A stretch of 55,614 nucleotides of DNA from Thermoprotei archaeon (GCA_003649205.1 QMRC01000012.1:1-55614), one strand, 5' to 3'. Shown: positions 1 to 9,258, numbered from the stretch's first letter. The notes: a model not told the origin generated them from the sequence alone. Made by a program: numbers and translations.

Positions 1-534
1 ACTTACTACATTCCTCAAGATCCAGCTATAGTACTTACGAAGGAGGTGGTGAGTAAGTACATACACAAGCTACCTAGACCAGATATAGTGCTTGAGGTGG
101 TGAAGTACCTTGGTTTAGAAGATTCTTTAGAGAAGTCACCACTAGTTCTTAGCTTAGGTCAGAGAAGATGTTTAGCTATTGCCCTTGCTCTAGGTATGGA
201 CGTTGACTTACTGCTAGTTGATGAACCTACTCTTGGTCTAGATAATGTGGTTCTAGTCAAGTTAGCTAGAGTACTTAGGACATTCATTGAGCAGGGTAGA
301 TTGTCACTTGTAATTGCTACACAGGATCTAGAGTTTGCCGAGCATCTAGGTGTACCCACTAGGGCTGTACTAGTTGATTGTGGACGTATTGTTTTAGAGG
401 GTGATCTCCAGACCGTAGCGAGGATTTGGTACGGTATGTTGAGGGTAGTGAAGGTACCGAGGCTATGTACTGAACTTGGGTTAGATGTTGTTATGACTGT
501 TGATAGATTTTTTGAGAGGTATCTCATGTGCTAA
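1..534 (+). CDS. ECF transporter ATP-binding subunit (EcfA-like), 5' end outside the window
   Basis: The reading frame is open from the first base, so the N-terminus with the Walker A motif lies upstream. Visible motifs are a Q-loop (YIPQDP) in the first codons, a signature motif (LSLGQRR), Walker B with catalytic Glu (LLLVDEPTLGLD) and a switch-region segment (VIATQDLEF) in which the usual His is replaced by Gln. This is an ABC-type ATPase that powers an uptake transporter at the inner face of the membrane. It overlaps the EcfT-like gene that follows by 7 bases, so the two are translationally coupled. The H-loop substitution is unusual and could mean a weaker ATPase half or a partner subunit upstream. 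Confidence 0.85.
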   Translation, partial: TYYIPQDPAIVLTKEVVSKYIHKLPRPDIVLEVVKYLGLEDSLEKSPLVLSLGQRRCLAIALALGMDVDLLLVDEPTLGLDNVVLVKLARVLRTFIEQGRLSLVIATQDLEFAEHLGVPTRAVLVDCGRIVLEGDLQTVARIWYGMLRVVKVPRLCTELGLDVVMTVDRFFERYLMC

Positions 535-1253
535 GTCTAGTTCTCAAGCTCCTATCGTGTATGCTACATGTTAGGTATGAGGATAGGTTATCTGTAAATA
601 CACATCCGGTCCTCAGGATTCTCTATATTGTGTCTACGATGCTCATTGCAGTTGTGTCAAATGATCTTCGTGTACTCGTGTACTTGCTCTCGGTGGTGCT
701 TGTTCTCTCGATCATTGGTGATGTGGTGAGACAGGTGCTGTATAGCTTGGTAATATCGTCCATACCTCTTACATTCGTTACTGTAGTGATTACGGTTCTG
801 GAGTTTGGTGATGTACCTACATTAATGCAGAGATTAGGTGCTGTGTGGTTGAGAGCTTTCGTGTTGACAACTTCAACTATTTTACTTGTGAACTTAGTTA
901 AGCCAAGAGAGCTTGTTACACTAGGTAAGTTCCTTAGAGTACCTAAGTGGGTTACCCTATCGTACGTACTATCCCTTAGGTTAATCCCCCAGGTACTCGA
1001 TATGATGTATGAACTAGTGAAGATACATAGACCGAGAAAGCTACGTGATTACGTCGACGTACTTTCACTGGCTGTTTTACTCATGGTGAGAACTGGTGAG
1101 GAGATGACAGAGCAACTAATCCTGAGATACGCTAGCTATGGTGAGTATGTGATGGTTAATAGAGGTACTACCATAGGTAATTTAACACTCATAGCAGTGA
1201 CGGCACTCACAATTACGTTGTACATCACCACTAGCTTCATACCACCATTCTAA
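528..1253 (+). CDS. ECF transporter transmembrane subunit (EcfT-like)
   Basis: This 241-residue hydrophobic protein has about five membrane segments, between residues 25 and 125 and at the C-terminus. A cytoplasmic helical part carries HRPRKLRDY and then LRYASYGEY, which resembles the coupling-helix Arg motif of EcfT/CbiQ proteins. EcfT couples the ATPases to the substrate-binding S component. It starts with GTG inside the end of the upstream ATPase gene. No S component follows, so this module either shares an S protein or has it upstream of the window. The family call rests on context and topology because sequence motifs are weak. Confidence 0.7.
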   Translation: MLSLVLKLLSCMLHVRYEDRLSVNTHPVLRILYIVSTMLIAVVSNDLRVLVYLLSVVLVLSIIGDVVRQVLYSLVISSIPLTFVTVVITVLEFGDVPTLMQRLGAVWLRAFVLTTSTILLVNLVKPRELVTLGKFLRVPKWVTLSYVLSLRLIPQVLDMMYELVKIHRPRKLRDYVDVLSLAVLLMVRTGEEMTEQLILRYASYGEYVMVNRGTTIGNLTLIAVTALTITLYITTSFIPPF

Positions 1254-1726
1254 GTGCTAAACAGTGAATAACATAGCGAACATCTTTCAAAGAGACTAAT
1301 GTCCCAATTACAAGTAAAAACTCTTTTAAGTGAGAATGCACCCTTAGAGCTCTCCATCGAACTACATTCTTGAATCCACTGCAATAGGTAGGCGAGAGGT
1401 ACTAGCCTAATTGTCCTACTAAGTACTAATGCAGATCGCAGATTCTAGCTGAATCGAATTCTGATACCTTATAGAGGGTGAAAATGAGAGTACCGACTAG
1501 AGTATTAGTTGTCTCCTCGAGTAGAGGTACGTAACTACCATAGATATTTAAGGTCGATCCCTACGGACTTCCTTACCTCATATCTGAGAAGTAGGTGAAG
1601 TGTTGGAGTTAATAGGAACTCACCACCAATACCTAGTACTGATGGGAGAGCCCATGATGATTTCTGATAATGGTAGTAGTGTGCATGCACAGTATCCATT
1701 AACCTTTTCCGAATCCAGTCTTGATT
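1254..1726. other. Intergenic stretch without a recognisable gene
   Basis: About 470 bases separate the EcfT-like gene from the next plus-strand gene. Both strands were read for tRNA arms, C/D box motifs and coding-like frames and nothing convincing was found. A 72-codon open frame on the minus strand at 1535-1753 overlaps the start of the next gene and has no coding character. Confidence 0.5.
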
Positions 1727-2401
1727 ATGATGTTTATTTTCCAGTGTTCTCATGTAGGATTTAGATCGTTAGTTGAGGTGATTGCTCTGGGTAGTGAAGT
1801 TGCTAGAGAGGTTCTGCAGAAGTTCGATGAAGTAACTTCTAGGTATGGTAGAGGGGAGAGAGCGTGTAAGGTGTTTATACGCTGGTTGGTATCGGATATT
1901 ACCCGTTACCTTGAAATTTCGTCACTTAGATTTGGAGAAGGTAAGACTATACTCGATGTGATTAATGAGGTGTTTGGTGTTGATGCTCAGTTACTCCTTG
2001 TTGATTCTCTTCGTGAAAAGCTTCAGAGTGAGAAGGTGCTTGAGCAGACACTTAATCTGATATTCGATACCTACTTTAGTGACCTCAACGTATTTAAGAA
2101 GGTCATTGGCAAGGTACATAGCTTTGTCATTGGTGTTCCCTGGACATATTTACCACCTAGGTATAGCTGTGATGGTGTTTTCTGGTTTGATGCTGAACAC
2201 GTTAGGACTAAGGTTCAGCTCGTGAGAGTTGGTAAGCAGCTTATCTACATGTCTCACTGGAGAGCTAGTACATCAGATCTCGTTATTACAGTTGATTTGA
2301 GGAGTTCTATGGCCATAGTGACGGGTCCAACACTTATAGTTAGAAGTTCAAGGGAGGGACTTGACATTGGTTACTTAGCTAAGGTCATGTTGCCTAGGTA
2401 G
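1727..2401 (+). CDS. Conserved-looking hypothetical protein
   Basis: This is a protein of about 224 residues with no family that I recognise. The first half (to about residue 130) is predicted helical, with many Leu, Val and charged residues. The second half has an aromatic segment (VPWTYLPPRYSCDG, then FWFDAEH) followed by beta-rich sequence. ATG at 1727 or 1730 is preferred over an in-frame TTG at 1721. The last 27 bases overlap the 3' end of the convergent flavoprotein gene. There is no signal peptide and no membrane segment. Function is unknown. Confidence 0.55.
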   Translation: MMFIFQCSHVGFRSLVEVIALGSEVAREVLQKFDEVTSRYGRGERACKVFIRWLVSDITRYLEISSLRFGEGKTILDVINEVFGVDAQLLLVDSLREKLQSEKVLEQTLNLIFDTYFSDLNVFKKVIGKVHSFVIGVPWTYLPPRYSCDGVFWFDAEHVRTKVQLVRVGKQLIYMSHWRASTSDLVITVDLRSSMAIVTGPTLIVRSSREGLDIGYLAKVMLPR

Positions 2402-3124
2402 TAACTTAGTGACTAGATCTTTCCTCTTAGACCACTCACTCTCTCTCAGCTTTTCAGTTAATTGCTGAATTTCACTACACCAATTTGGTAACATACTCCT
2501 GTAGTCAGTAACGTACCATTGTTTGACATCTAAGCTCTTCAGTGCTCTTGCCGTTAAGACGACGGTTCGCCCGACATTAGCTGCATCCAGAAGAGCTCTC
2601 TCATCACTTAGCACGTCACCTGACTTCGTGTAGTAAGCTAGTGCCCAAGGAGGAATGGCTATTCCAAAGGAGTTTAATACAGACATCATGTAGGCTATTA
2701 CTTGGATAGCGCCGGTATCATTCCCTACGGCTATGAATCCAGCGACCTTACCTTCTGCCCAACACTTGCCCTCAATGAATATCATGTGCTCGAGACAGGT
2801 CAATCTATCTATGAAGTTCTTGAGCACACCACTAGGACCATACCAGTAGATCGGTGTAGCTATTATGAGCGCATCAGAGGATAGTACCTTATCGAGTAGT
2901 ATCCTCATGTCATCATCTATAACGCACGGATACCTGCAGCAGCGTTCATCATCGCACAGACACCCAATACATGGCTCAATCCTGTAATCGTATAGATCTA
3001 CTCTCTCAACATCAGCACCCTCGTACTTAGCTGCTTTAAGAGCTATTTCAAGTAGCTTAGCAGTATTACCGTACTTCCTTGGTGAAGCATTTATACCGAG
3101 TACCTTAATACCCAAAGTACTCAC
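2375..3124 (-). CDS. NADPH-dependent FMN reductase / iron-sulfur flavoprotein-like
   Basis: This 249-residue protein has a flavodoxin-like fold. The N-terminus has the FMN phosphate loop (INASPRKYGNTAKLLE), and PIYWYGPSGVLKNFIDR around residues 90-106 is the typical second flavin-contact motif. Between them lies a Cys-rich insert (CIGCLCDDERCCRYPC) of the kind seen in Isf-type flavoproteins and related NAD(P)H reductases. It probably moves electrons between NAD(P)H and quinones, FMN or Fe-S partners in the cytoplasm. The extra cysteines suggest a metal or Fe-S site but the spacing is not canonical. It stands alone on the minus strand. Confidence 0.8.
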   Translation of the reverse strand: MSTLGIKVLGINASPRKYGNTAKLLEIALKAAKYEGADVERVDLYDYRIEPCIGCLCDDERCCRYPCVIDDDMRILLDKVLSSDALIIATPIYWYGPSGVLKNFIDRLTCLEHMIFIEGKCWAEGKVAGFIAVGNDTGAIQVIAYMMSVLNSFGIAIPPWALAYYTKSGDVLSDERALLDAANVGRTVVLTARALKSLDVKQWYVTDYRSMLPNWCSEIQQLTEKLRESEWSKRKDLVTKLLPRQHDLS

Positions 3125-3182
3125 CTCACTATGTACCTCTGGTCAGACCATAACGAAGTGGTGGTGACTTTAAAACTATACC

Positions 3183-3665
3183 CTAGACATAGTCGAGTAG
3201 TGATCTCACATCACTAACATCACTACTCTCCTTCAAGTGCTTAGATCTAGGTGGGTATCCTCTTGAGGAGGCAAATTCCTCAAGATATTTAATGACCTCG
3301 CGTTTAACCCCAATGAATATACCATCGACTTTACCTCCGACCACACATCCTCCTCTATAGTTTCTAGGTAAAATCTCACGAAGTTCTTCCGAGTATATTG
3401 ACATGTGAAGTTCTCTACTTGGGACTATGACCAGTACGTAATCCCTTGTTTGCGTACTGAGTATGGCCGGTAGTACCTCTCGATAACTAATACTGAGCAT
3501 CTTCTCTAGTTCTGGATACTCAACATCGATGTGTGTTACTCTAGCTAGTGAGTACCCCTTAACGTGGATGTAGAGGTCAGGCCTTATCGTTGAGATCTGT
3601 GCTCGTGACTTTATGACTACTTTATCACATCTAATGCTTACCTTCCCAGGTGCGGGACCTGTCAT
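3183..3665 (-). CDS. Hypothetical protein upstream of the flavoprotein gene
   Basis: This 160-residue protein mixes predicted beta-strands and helices and has no recognised motif. Segments such as DYVLVIVPSRELHMSIY and GCVVGGKVDGIFIGVKREV look like core strands of a small alpha/beta fold. There is no signal peptide or membrane segment. It lies between the ECF operon and the flavoprotein gene on the same strand, with a short gap on each side. It could be co-transcribed with the ECF ATPase gene, whose stop is only 37 bases upstream. Function is unknown. Confidence 0.5.
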   Translation of the reverse strand: MTGPAPGKVSIRCDKVVIKSRAQISTIRPDLYIHVKGYSLARVTHIDVEYPELEKMLSISYREVLPAILSTQTRDYVLVIVPSRELHMSIYSEELREILPRNYRGGCVVGGKVDGIFIGVKREVIKYLEEFASSRGYPPRSKHLKESSDVSDVRSLLDYV

Positions 3666-3702
3666 GTAGTTCAGCTCAGTCTAGGTGTTGCTCCTCATCA
3701 AG

Positions 3703-5460
3703 TCAGGCCGCAGGGAAATTCATCATGGCCTCTTCACTACCTCTCCTAGGTTTGAGGTACTTAAGGAGTTCTCTAGTAGTTATTACATCTGCTAATACAC
3801 CATGCTTACGTAGTGCTCTAGCAACCTTCATCGCACAGGGGATTACTAGGTGTGCTTTCTCAACTATGTCTTCTCTACTCAGTACTTCACTTGGTACTCC
3901 ATCAGCAATAACCATACCATTGCATAGGACCACCATTCTATCCACATACTCGAGAGCTAGTGGTATATCGTGTGTAATCACGATAACCGTATGTCCTCTA
4001 TCTCTAAGCTCCTTAAGTAAGTCCATTATCTCTCTAGAGGTTCTACGATCTTGACCTGTTGTAGGTTCATCAACGATAATCACCTCAGGATCTAGAGCCA
4101 ATGTAGCTGCTAACGCTAATCTCCTCCGTTCACCTTTACTCAAGAAGAACGGGTGTTCATTCTCTAGACCCTTCAACCCAAAAACTTCAAGAAGCTCTCT
4201 AACCCGTCTCTCAACAACATCACTGGGTAAACCAAGCTGCCTAGGACCGAACTCAATTTCTTCCCTAACACTCCTACAGAATAGTTGATGATCTGGATTC
4301 TGAAACACATAGTTAACCACCTTAACTAAATCCCTCTTCCTCCACTTCGTCACACTAACACCCTTAACCAATACATCACCTCTAGTCGGTCGAAGCAAAC
4401 CACAGAGAATCTTAGCTAGAGTTGTCTTACCTGAACCATTAGGACCTACAAGAGCTACGTACTCACCCTTCCTAAATTCTAGAGAAACACCCCTAAGAGC
4501 AACAATATTAGGTGGATACACATGATGAACATCTACACACCTCAACACTACCTCATTACCTACACTGCATTGTTGAGTGATCTCCTCCGTAGCTGACTTA
4601 ACTTCCTTAACTTCCAGTAAACCCTTACTAAGGTAGTCGTCAACTAACCAACACAACTCATCACTAGACCTCGGTGGAGGTACCTTAAGTGCTCTCGAGA
4701 TCTCAACTACCTCAGGAACATCAACACCAATCTTCTTCAGCACATCATAGTACCTTGTAAAGACCTCCCTAGGTTCACCCTCACAAATGATCTCACCACT
4801 AGAAAGAACGATAACTCGATCAGCATACTTCAGTAGGAAATCTAGCTCATGAGTAACCAACACAATAGTCATATCTAGCTCCTTCCTGATACGTACAATA
4901 GCTGAGAGGACACCCTCCTTATCTCTAGGATCTAGATCGGATGTAGGTTCATCGAGAACTAAGATACGAGGTTGTCTAGCTAGTATAGACGCAATAGCAA
5001 CCCTCTGCTTCTCACCACCACTTAAATCAAGTGGACTCCTATTGAGGAACTCCATAGGTAAACCAACAATATCGAGAGCCCACCTAATTCTCTCCCTAAT
5101 CTCCTCAGGAGGTAGATTAAGCATCTCAAGACCAATAACCAGCTCATCCTCAACAGTAGTCATTATGAACTGAGTTTCAGGATCCTCAAAGACAAGACCA
5201 ACGTACTTCGCTAGCTCAGTGGTATCTACATCCGTTGTACTGCGGCCAAACACCTTAACGCAACCACTAAACTCACCAGGAATCCTCTGAGGAATAATCC
5301 CCACAAAGCAAAGACAGAGAGTAGTCTTACCAGCACCGGAAGGACCGACAATACCAACAAACTCGCCCTTCTCAACATGTAGATTAACGTCCTTAAGCAC
5401 ATACGTATCCCTACCTGAGTACTTCCACCGAAGAGATTCAACCTCAATCACCTTACCCAT
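3703..5460 (-). CDS. Fused ECF transporter ATPase (EcfA-EcfA' double domain)
   Basis: This protein of about 585 residues has two ABC ATPase domains in one chain. Domain 1 has Walker A (GPSGAGKTT), signature (LSGGEKQR) and Walker B (ILVLDEPTSDLD). Domain 2, from about residue 310, has Walker A (GPNGSGKTT), signature (LSKGERRR) and Walker B (IIVDEPTTGQD). It supplies both ATPases of an ECF-type importer. The upstream in-frame ATG at 5475 lies within the GAGGTGATG ribosome-binding site, so the ATG at 5460 is the likely start. It follows the EcfT-like gene by 24 bases and ends the operon S-T-AA'. Substrate is not evident. Confidence 0.9.
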   Translation of the reverse strand: MGKVIEVESLRWKYSGRDTYVLKDVNLHVEKGEFVGIVGPSGAGKTTLCLCFVGIIPQRIPGEFSGCVKVFGRSTTDVDTTELAKYVGLVFEDPETQFIMTTVEDELVIGLEMLNLPPEEIRERIRWALDIVGLPMEFLNRSPLDLSGGEKQRVAIASILARQPRILVLDEPTSDLDPRDKEGVLSAIVRIRKELDMTIVLVTHELDFLLKYADRVIVLSSGEIICEGEPREVFTRYYDVLKKIGVDVPEVVEISRALKVPPPRSSDELCWLVDDYLSKGLLEVKEVKSATEEITQQCSVGNEVVLRCVDVHHVYPPNIVALRGVSLEFRKGEYVALVGPNGSGKTTLAKILCGLLRPTRGDVLVKGVSVTKWRKRDLVKVVNYVFQNPDHQLFCRSVREEIEFGPRQLGLPSDVVERRVRELLEVFGLKGLENEHPFFLSKGERRRLALAATLALDPEVIIVDEPTTGQDRRTSREIMDLLKELRDRGHTVIVITHDIPLALEYVDRMVVLCNGMVIADGVPSEVLSREDIVEKAHLVIPCAMKVARALRKHGVLADVITTRELLKYLKPRRGSEEAMMNFPAA

Positions 5461-5484
5461 TTCATCACCTCTCAAGCAACAGCA

Positions 5485-6375
5485 CTAAACAAAACCAATT
5501 AAATGGAGGTAGAATAGCACAGGCACTAGAACAAACACCATAGACACAGCTAAGTCACGCATAGTGAAGGTCATTCTATAGTAAGTACTGACCTTACCTG
5601 GTCTTATTCTTAAACCTCTAGCCTCTAGAGCGAGTGAAACCTCATAGCTCCTCCTAATCATCAGTACAAATAACGGGATCAACATGTAGAAGTAAGTCCT
5701 TAACTTACCAGGTAGAGAAGCCTCTTCAAGAGAGAGACCACGTAGAGAAATAGCATCACGAACTACGAAGAAATCATTGATGAATAGTGAGATACCTCTA
5801 AACACAAGTGCGAGAGCTACAGCAACTACGTAAGGACACTTAATACTTCTCAAACCCCAAATGAGTTCACGCTCATTAACTATATTGAGCAGTAGCACTG
5901 CTGTGAATATCATAACTAAGAACTTAGAACCGAGAATGAAGATATACTTAAGAGATTCATCCGTGATGAGGATACGCCAAACGAAGACACCTCTCTCAGC
6001 AACCACACGAAGTAACTCAACATCAACCAGTACGTACCTACCTGGTAAGGGAGTAATCAAGGTATAGGAGAGAGCTATTAGCTGAAGAATGCCAATGAAT
6101 ACGAGCACGTACTTCCTAAGAGCACCTAGAGTTACGTGTGAGAGATAAAGCAAAGTACCAGAGAGCAGGAGGAGAGCAATAGCGCTAAAGACATCACCCA
6201 CCATTATCACAGAGATACTCAATGACATTACAATAACTAGCTTAGTCACGACGTGGAGTCTATGAATCCAAGTGGGTTTAGCACATATCCCCAGTAATGT
6301 GTGAAATACCTGTGTACCCATAATGTCACCACGGTTACCTACATAGTGATAGGAAAAAGAGAGGGAGTACAACAT
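5485..6375 (-). CDS. ECF transporter transmembrane subunit (EcfT/CbiQ family)
   Basis: This 296-residue polytopic protein has several hydrophobic segments between residues 40 and 130 and a last one near the C-terminus. The family pattern of a basic N-terminal motif before TM1 (WIHRLHVVTK) and an Arg-rich coupling region (RRSYEVSLALEARGLR) is clear; the ALEARG box is the EcfT hallmark that contacts the ATPases. It lies between the S component and the double ATPase on the same strand, with 1 and 24 bases of spacing. A second possible start is Met19, which follows GGTGAC closely. The first ATG is kept because it follows a GAGAGGTT box. Confidence 0.85.
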   Translation of the reverse strand: MLYSLSFSYHYVGNRGDIMGTQVFHTLLGICAKPTWIHRLHVVTKLVIVMSLSISVIMVGDVFSAIALLLLSGTLLYLSHVTLGALRKYVLVFIGILQLIALSYTLITPLPGRYVLVDVELLRVVAERGVFVWRILITDESLKYIFILGSKFLVMIFTAVLLLNIVNERELIWGLRSIKCPYVVAVALALVFRGISLFINDFFVVRDAISLRGLSLEEASLPGKLRTYFYMLIPLFVLMIRRSYEVSLALEARGLRIRPGKVSTYYRMTFTMRDLAVSMVFVLVPVLFYLHLIGFV

Positions 6376-6376
6376 G

Positions 6377-7168
6377 TTAACTAAACCAACCTCTCACATA
6401 TATTGGAGTTCTCTTGATTAGTGGAGTCAGGGTAACGAGTAGTGCTGTTCCAATGGTTGATAGCACTATCATGTCACCAATGACCCACCCAGTGAAGACA
6501 ATCGTGAATGGTGCTTTGCCGTAGAGCGGTGATAGACCAGGTATTAGGCACAGAGTTCCTGCACCCCATAGACCACTAACGAGAGAGGCCAATACAATAC
6601 CTGATACTATGTACGTGACCCAAGTCTTTACATCACCTACCAAGGCACCGATAATTATGCCTACAATAGCTAGCACTATGCCGCAGTACATGAGAGCAAG
6701 AGCTATGGTTGTAAAGGGATGACCGAATACACCGAGGTAGTGGTTGATTAGTGCACCTATTATGACTAGACCAGCACCTGTAACGACGAGTGGCGCCATT
6801 ACCTTGACGAACTTAGGCTTCTTAACGCTGAAGTCAGGATCTATCCTGAGCAATCTGAAGAACAGTAGCGGCATTAAACCCTCGAGGAAGTCACACCATG
6901 ACCATACAAATGAGAACAGTGGACTGTAGCCTGATGGTACTAGACCTAGGAAGAAACAGCTTAAGTACCCAGCCAAGCACCCCCACATACCCATCCATAT
7001 CGCTAGAGGAACGTAGACAGCAGCAGCTATGTAGAGAGCAGAAACACCAGGAGCTGGTGGTACAGGAGCAGCTATGACAGCAAAGACCGCTAGTACGTAG
7101 CACACTGCTGTAGCGAGAGCAAATGACGCAATGTGCATCCAGGTAATTCTAGTTCTCGACCTACTCAT
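6377..7168 (-). CDS. ECF transporter substrate-binding membrane protein (S component)
   Basis: This 263-residue protein has about six to seven hydrophobic segments. The organisation resembles an ECF S component: an N-terminal helix (IASFALATAVCYVLAVFAV), then the small-residue loop PPAPGVSALYIAAA and GMWGCLAGYLSCFFLG. It is the first gene of a three-gene unit with EcfT and the fused ATPases. It would bind the vitamin or metal and define specificity. I cannot assign the ligand. The cobalamin genes 2 kb away make a corrinoid or cobalt a possibility but give no proof. Confidence 0.75.
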   Translation of the reverse strand: MSRSRTRITWMHIASFALATAVCYVLAVFAVIAAPVPPAPGVSALYIAAAVYVPLAIWMGMWGCLAGYLSCFFLGLVPSGYSPLFSFVWSWCDFLEGLMPLLFFRLLRIDPDFSVKKPKFVKVMAPLVVTGAGLVIIGALINHYLGVFGHPFTTIALALMYCGIVLAIVGIIIGALVGDVKTWVTYIVSGIVLASLVSGLWGAGTLCLIPGLSPLYGKAPFTIVFTGWVIGDMIVLSTIGTALLVTLTPLIKRTPIYVRGWFS

Positions 7169-7191
7169 GGTTTACGTACTTGATTCAATGT

Positions 7192-7200
7192 AATATAAAG
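7192..7200 (-). promoter_or_regulatory. TATA box for the ECF operon, probably leaderless
   Basis: On the minus strand CTTTATATT is centred about 28 bases before the ATG at 7168. Archaeal transcription starts about 25-27 bases after the TATA centre, so the mRNA would begin at or next to the start codon. No ribosome-binding site precedes that ATG, which fits a leaderless message. Confidence 0.5.
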
Positions 7201-7323
7201 CTTACCCTCAATAGAGTCCATACGTAATTTAATCGAATAAGTAAATGATTTGAGGTTAGAGATTTTAGACAGTAACTTAACACCTAGTCTAGCACCCCCA
7301 GGTAAGGGCTTGAGATGTAGTCT

Positions 7324-7884
7324 ATGACTCAGCTAGCTATACTACTTCAACCACTTGTGTCTAGAGATGATGATCTCCTTCTCTACCTAGCTAATGGTAT
7401 TGAGCAAGTACTTGGTGTTAAGTGCTTTGTTGCTAGTGAAGTTCTTGAGATTCCTAGGGAATTCTATGATGTCGTTAGGGGTCAGTACATTAGCGATTTA
7501 GTGCTTCAGTACCTCAAGTACGTATTCGGTAGTAGTAACTTCTTGAGGGTGCTTGGTGTTGCTGATGTGGATGCGTACTCTAATGGCTTGAACTTCGTAT
7601 TTGGTCAAGCTGAGTTAGGTGGTAAGGTCGCTGTCATATATTTACCGAGGTTGAGATGTGAGTTTTACGGTATGGAACCTAATCGTGAGCTGTTCTTGGT
7701 TCGTGCACTTAAGGAGGCAATTCATGAACTTGGACATACCTTTGGTCTTGAGCACTGTAGTGATAGGCTTTGTGTCATGTCTTTTTCGAACTCCATACTC
7801 GATACAGATAGGAAGAGCTATAACTTCTGCTCCAAATGTAGATCATTAATTGAGAGTAGACTTAAAAGATACTTAGTGAAGTAG
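7324..7884 (+). CDS. amzA: Archaemetzincin (zinc metalloprotease)
   Basis: This 186-residue protein carries the full archaemetzincin signature near residues 138-180: HELGHTFGLEHC with the zinc-binding HExxHxxGxxH core, then CVM, and downstream FCSKC. The four cysteines bind a second structural zinc in this family, and the Met of CVM is the Met-turn. The length matches archaeal members. It is a cytoplasmic peptidase with a poorly defined substrate. Its stop codon overlaps the GTG start of the next gene, another predicted zinc peptidase, so the pair is likely an operon. Confidence 0.92.
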   Translation: MTQLAILLQPLVSRDDDLLLYLANGIEQVLGVKCFVASEVLEIPREFYDVVRGQYISDLVLQYLKYVFGSSNFLRVLGVADVDAYSNGLNFVFGQAELGGKVAVIYLPRLRCEFYGMEPNRELFLVRALKEAIHELGHTFGLEHCSDRLCVMSFSNSILDTDRKSYNFCSKCRSLIESRLKRYLVK

Positions 7885-8684
7885 TGTTCAACCACCAGCT
7901 TCGTGGTGATTTCGTGAATTTAGTGCTACCACTGTACAAAATCTGTACACTTCCTTCAAGTCTCTCTACGAGGAGACGTAGGATTGAGAGGTTTGCTAGA
8001 AGGATGCTGAGGAAGTTAACTGGTAGAGCAATTGATGTTAGGGTATACCTACTTCAAGCCAACTTAATTCACGGACTATCAATTCGTGAGAAGAGGGGTA
8101 AGTACAAAGTCGTTGTTGCTGGACCCCTCAAATACCCAATAGAGGCATTGGTTGTTCATGAAGTAATTCACGTAGTTCACGACTTTAAGGGTCTATACCC
8201 AAAGAGGTACCACCTAAAGGCTTGCCGATGCACAGCAGTTTGGAGGCTCTGCCTAGAGCTAGTGAAGGACCTCTACGTAGAGAACGAACTACTCGAGATC
8301 ACTGGTGGTATTCACCACGACCTACTGTACAGTGCCTACATTGACAGTATTAAGTGGTGTACAGAGCTAACACATAACTACTTTGAGAGGATGTGGAACA
8401 TAGCAACAATGCTACAGTACTACGTACTTTCACATATCTACATACCATCACTATACACGTACTTCAGAAAATTCTGGAATGAGTTTCTCGAGAATATGAG
8501 TAGGGAAGAGACCGAAAGAGTAGTTGAAGCTGCTGAGAAGCTACTTGACCTAGCAGAGAGCTGTGGAAAACCAAGTTCTGAGAAGATACTTCGTGAAACA
8601 ACAGCTATAGCAGAGGTATTGACGGGAACAGATCTCTACATAGTTTATGAGGGTGCATCACCTTACATATGCTGTATCCACTAG
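7884..8684 (+). CDS. Putative HExxH zinc metallopeptidase
   Basis: This 266-residue protein contains HEVIHVVHD near residues 92-100, an HExxH zinc site with an extra His four residues on. A later helix (VKDLYVENELLE) could supply the third ligand, as in gluzincins. A Cys pair (CRC) follows the zinc helix. No signal peptide or membrane segment is seen, so it acts in the cytoplasm. The GTG start overlaps the stop of the archaemetzincin gene by one base. The coupling of two unrelated zinc peptidases suggests a shared proteolytic task. I do not recognise a named family; the peptidase call rests on the motif alone. Confidence 0.6.
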   Translation: MFNHQLRGDFVNLVLPLYKICTLPSSLSTRRRRIERFARRMLRKLTGRAIDVRVYLLQANLIHGLSIREKRGKYKVVVAGPLKYPIEALVVHEVIHVVHDFKGLYPKRYHLKACRCTAVWRLCLELVKDLYVENELLEITGGIHHDLLYSAYIDSIKWCTELTHNYFERMWNIATMLQYYVLSHIYIPSLYTYFRKFWNEFLENMSREETERVVEAAEKLLDLAESCGKPSSEKILRETTAIAEVLTGTDLYIVYEGASPYICCIH

Positions 8685-8691
8685 TCGATCC

Positions 8692-9258
8692 CTACTTCCT
8701 ATACGTAATGTTCACAGGTTTACCTTGCTGTAGAATAATTTCAGGTACCTTATCCCTATATCTCATTAGGAACTCATAGTCCTCATCGAGAGATCTTAAG
8801 TCATCAGGAAGCATTTCAGGAATTTCCTCACGAATAGGGTACCACCTCAAACAATTTGGACAGTAGAGAATACCTTCAACTACTTCCCTCTTAATGCATT
8901 CTTCACAGGGTAGTTCACTTGGATTAGGATGAAACATCTCACTCTCCTTACCTTCCCTAATTATTTTCTCAACAATTTGTGCAATTTCCTCACTAAGGTA
9001 GTAACCAGTTTCTTCAGTAACTCTCTTCGCAACCTCAGAATACGATAAACCTTGATCTCTCAACTCAATAACTCTCCTTCTAACATTCTCTGGAACGATG
9101 TACTTCCTATAGAGACCACAGTACACTTCACAATGAGGCTTACTTAATTCACTAGGGTACTTAACCTCAGGATTGACCCTCTCAGAAAACACAACGTACT
9201 CTAGCGGAAAGTACTTACACATTGGGCAAGCTAATATATCCAGTAACCTGTATCTCAT
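8692..9258 (-). CDS. Trm112-like zinc protein with an internal insertion
   Basis: This 188-residue protein opens with LLDILACPMC, the first zinc-binding pair of the Trm112/UPF0434 family. It ends with a second pair (CPNCLRWYPI) followed by PEMLPDD, also typical. Trm112 activates tRNA, rRNA and release-factor methyltransferases by forming heterodimers. Family members are usually 60-130 residues. Here an insertion of about 70 residues (ELRDQGLSYSEVAKRV) looks like a helix-turn-helix segment and is followed by another CEEC pair. It converges with the metallopeptidase gene across a 7-base gap. Confidence 0.75.
   Translation of the reverse strand: MRYRLLDILACPMCKYFPLEYVVFSERVNPEVKYPSELSKPHCEVYCGLYRKYIVPENVRRRVIELRDQGLSYSEVAKRVTEETGYYLSEEIAQIVEKIIREGKESEMFHPNPSELPCEECIKREVVEGILYCPNCLRWYPIREEIPEMLPDDLRSLDEDYEFLMRYRDKVPEIILQQGKPVNITYRK

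Noticed and set aside
1535..1753. 72-codon minus-strand frame
   Set aside because: It overlaps the start of the 1727 gene, has no recognisable motif and its composition is not that of a coding region.
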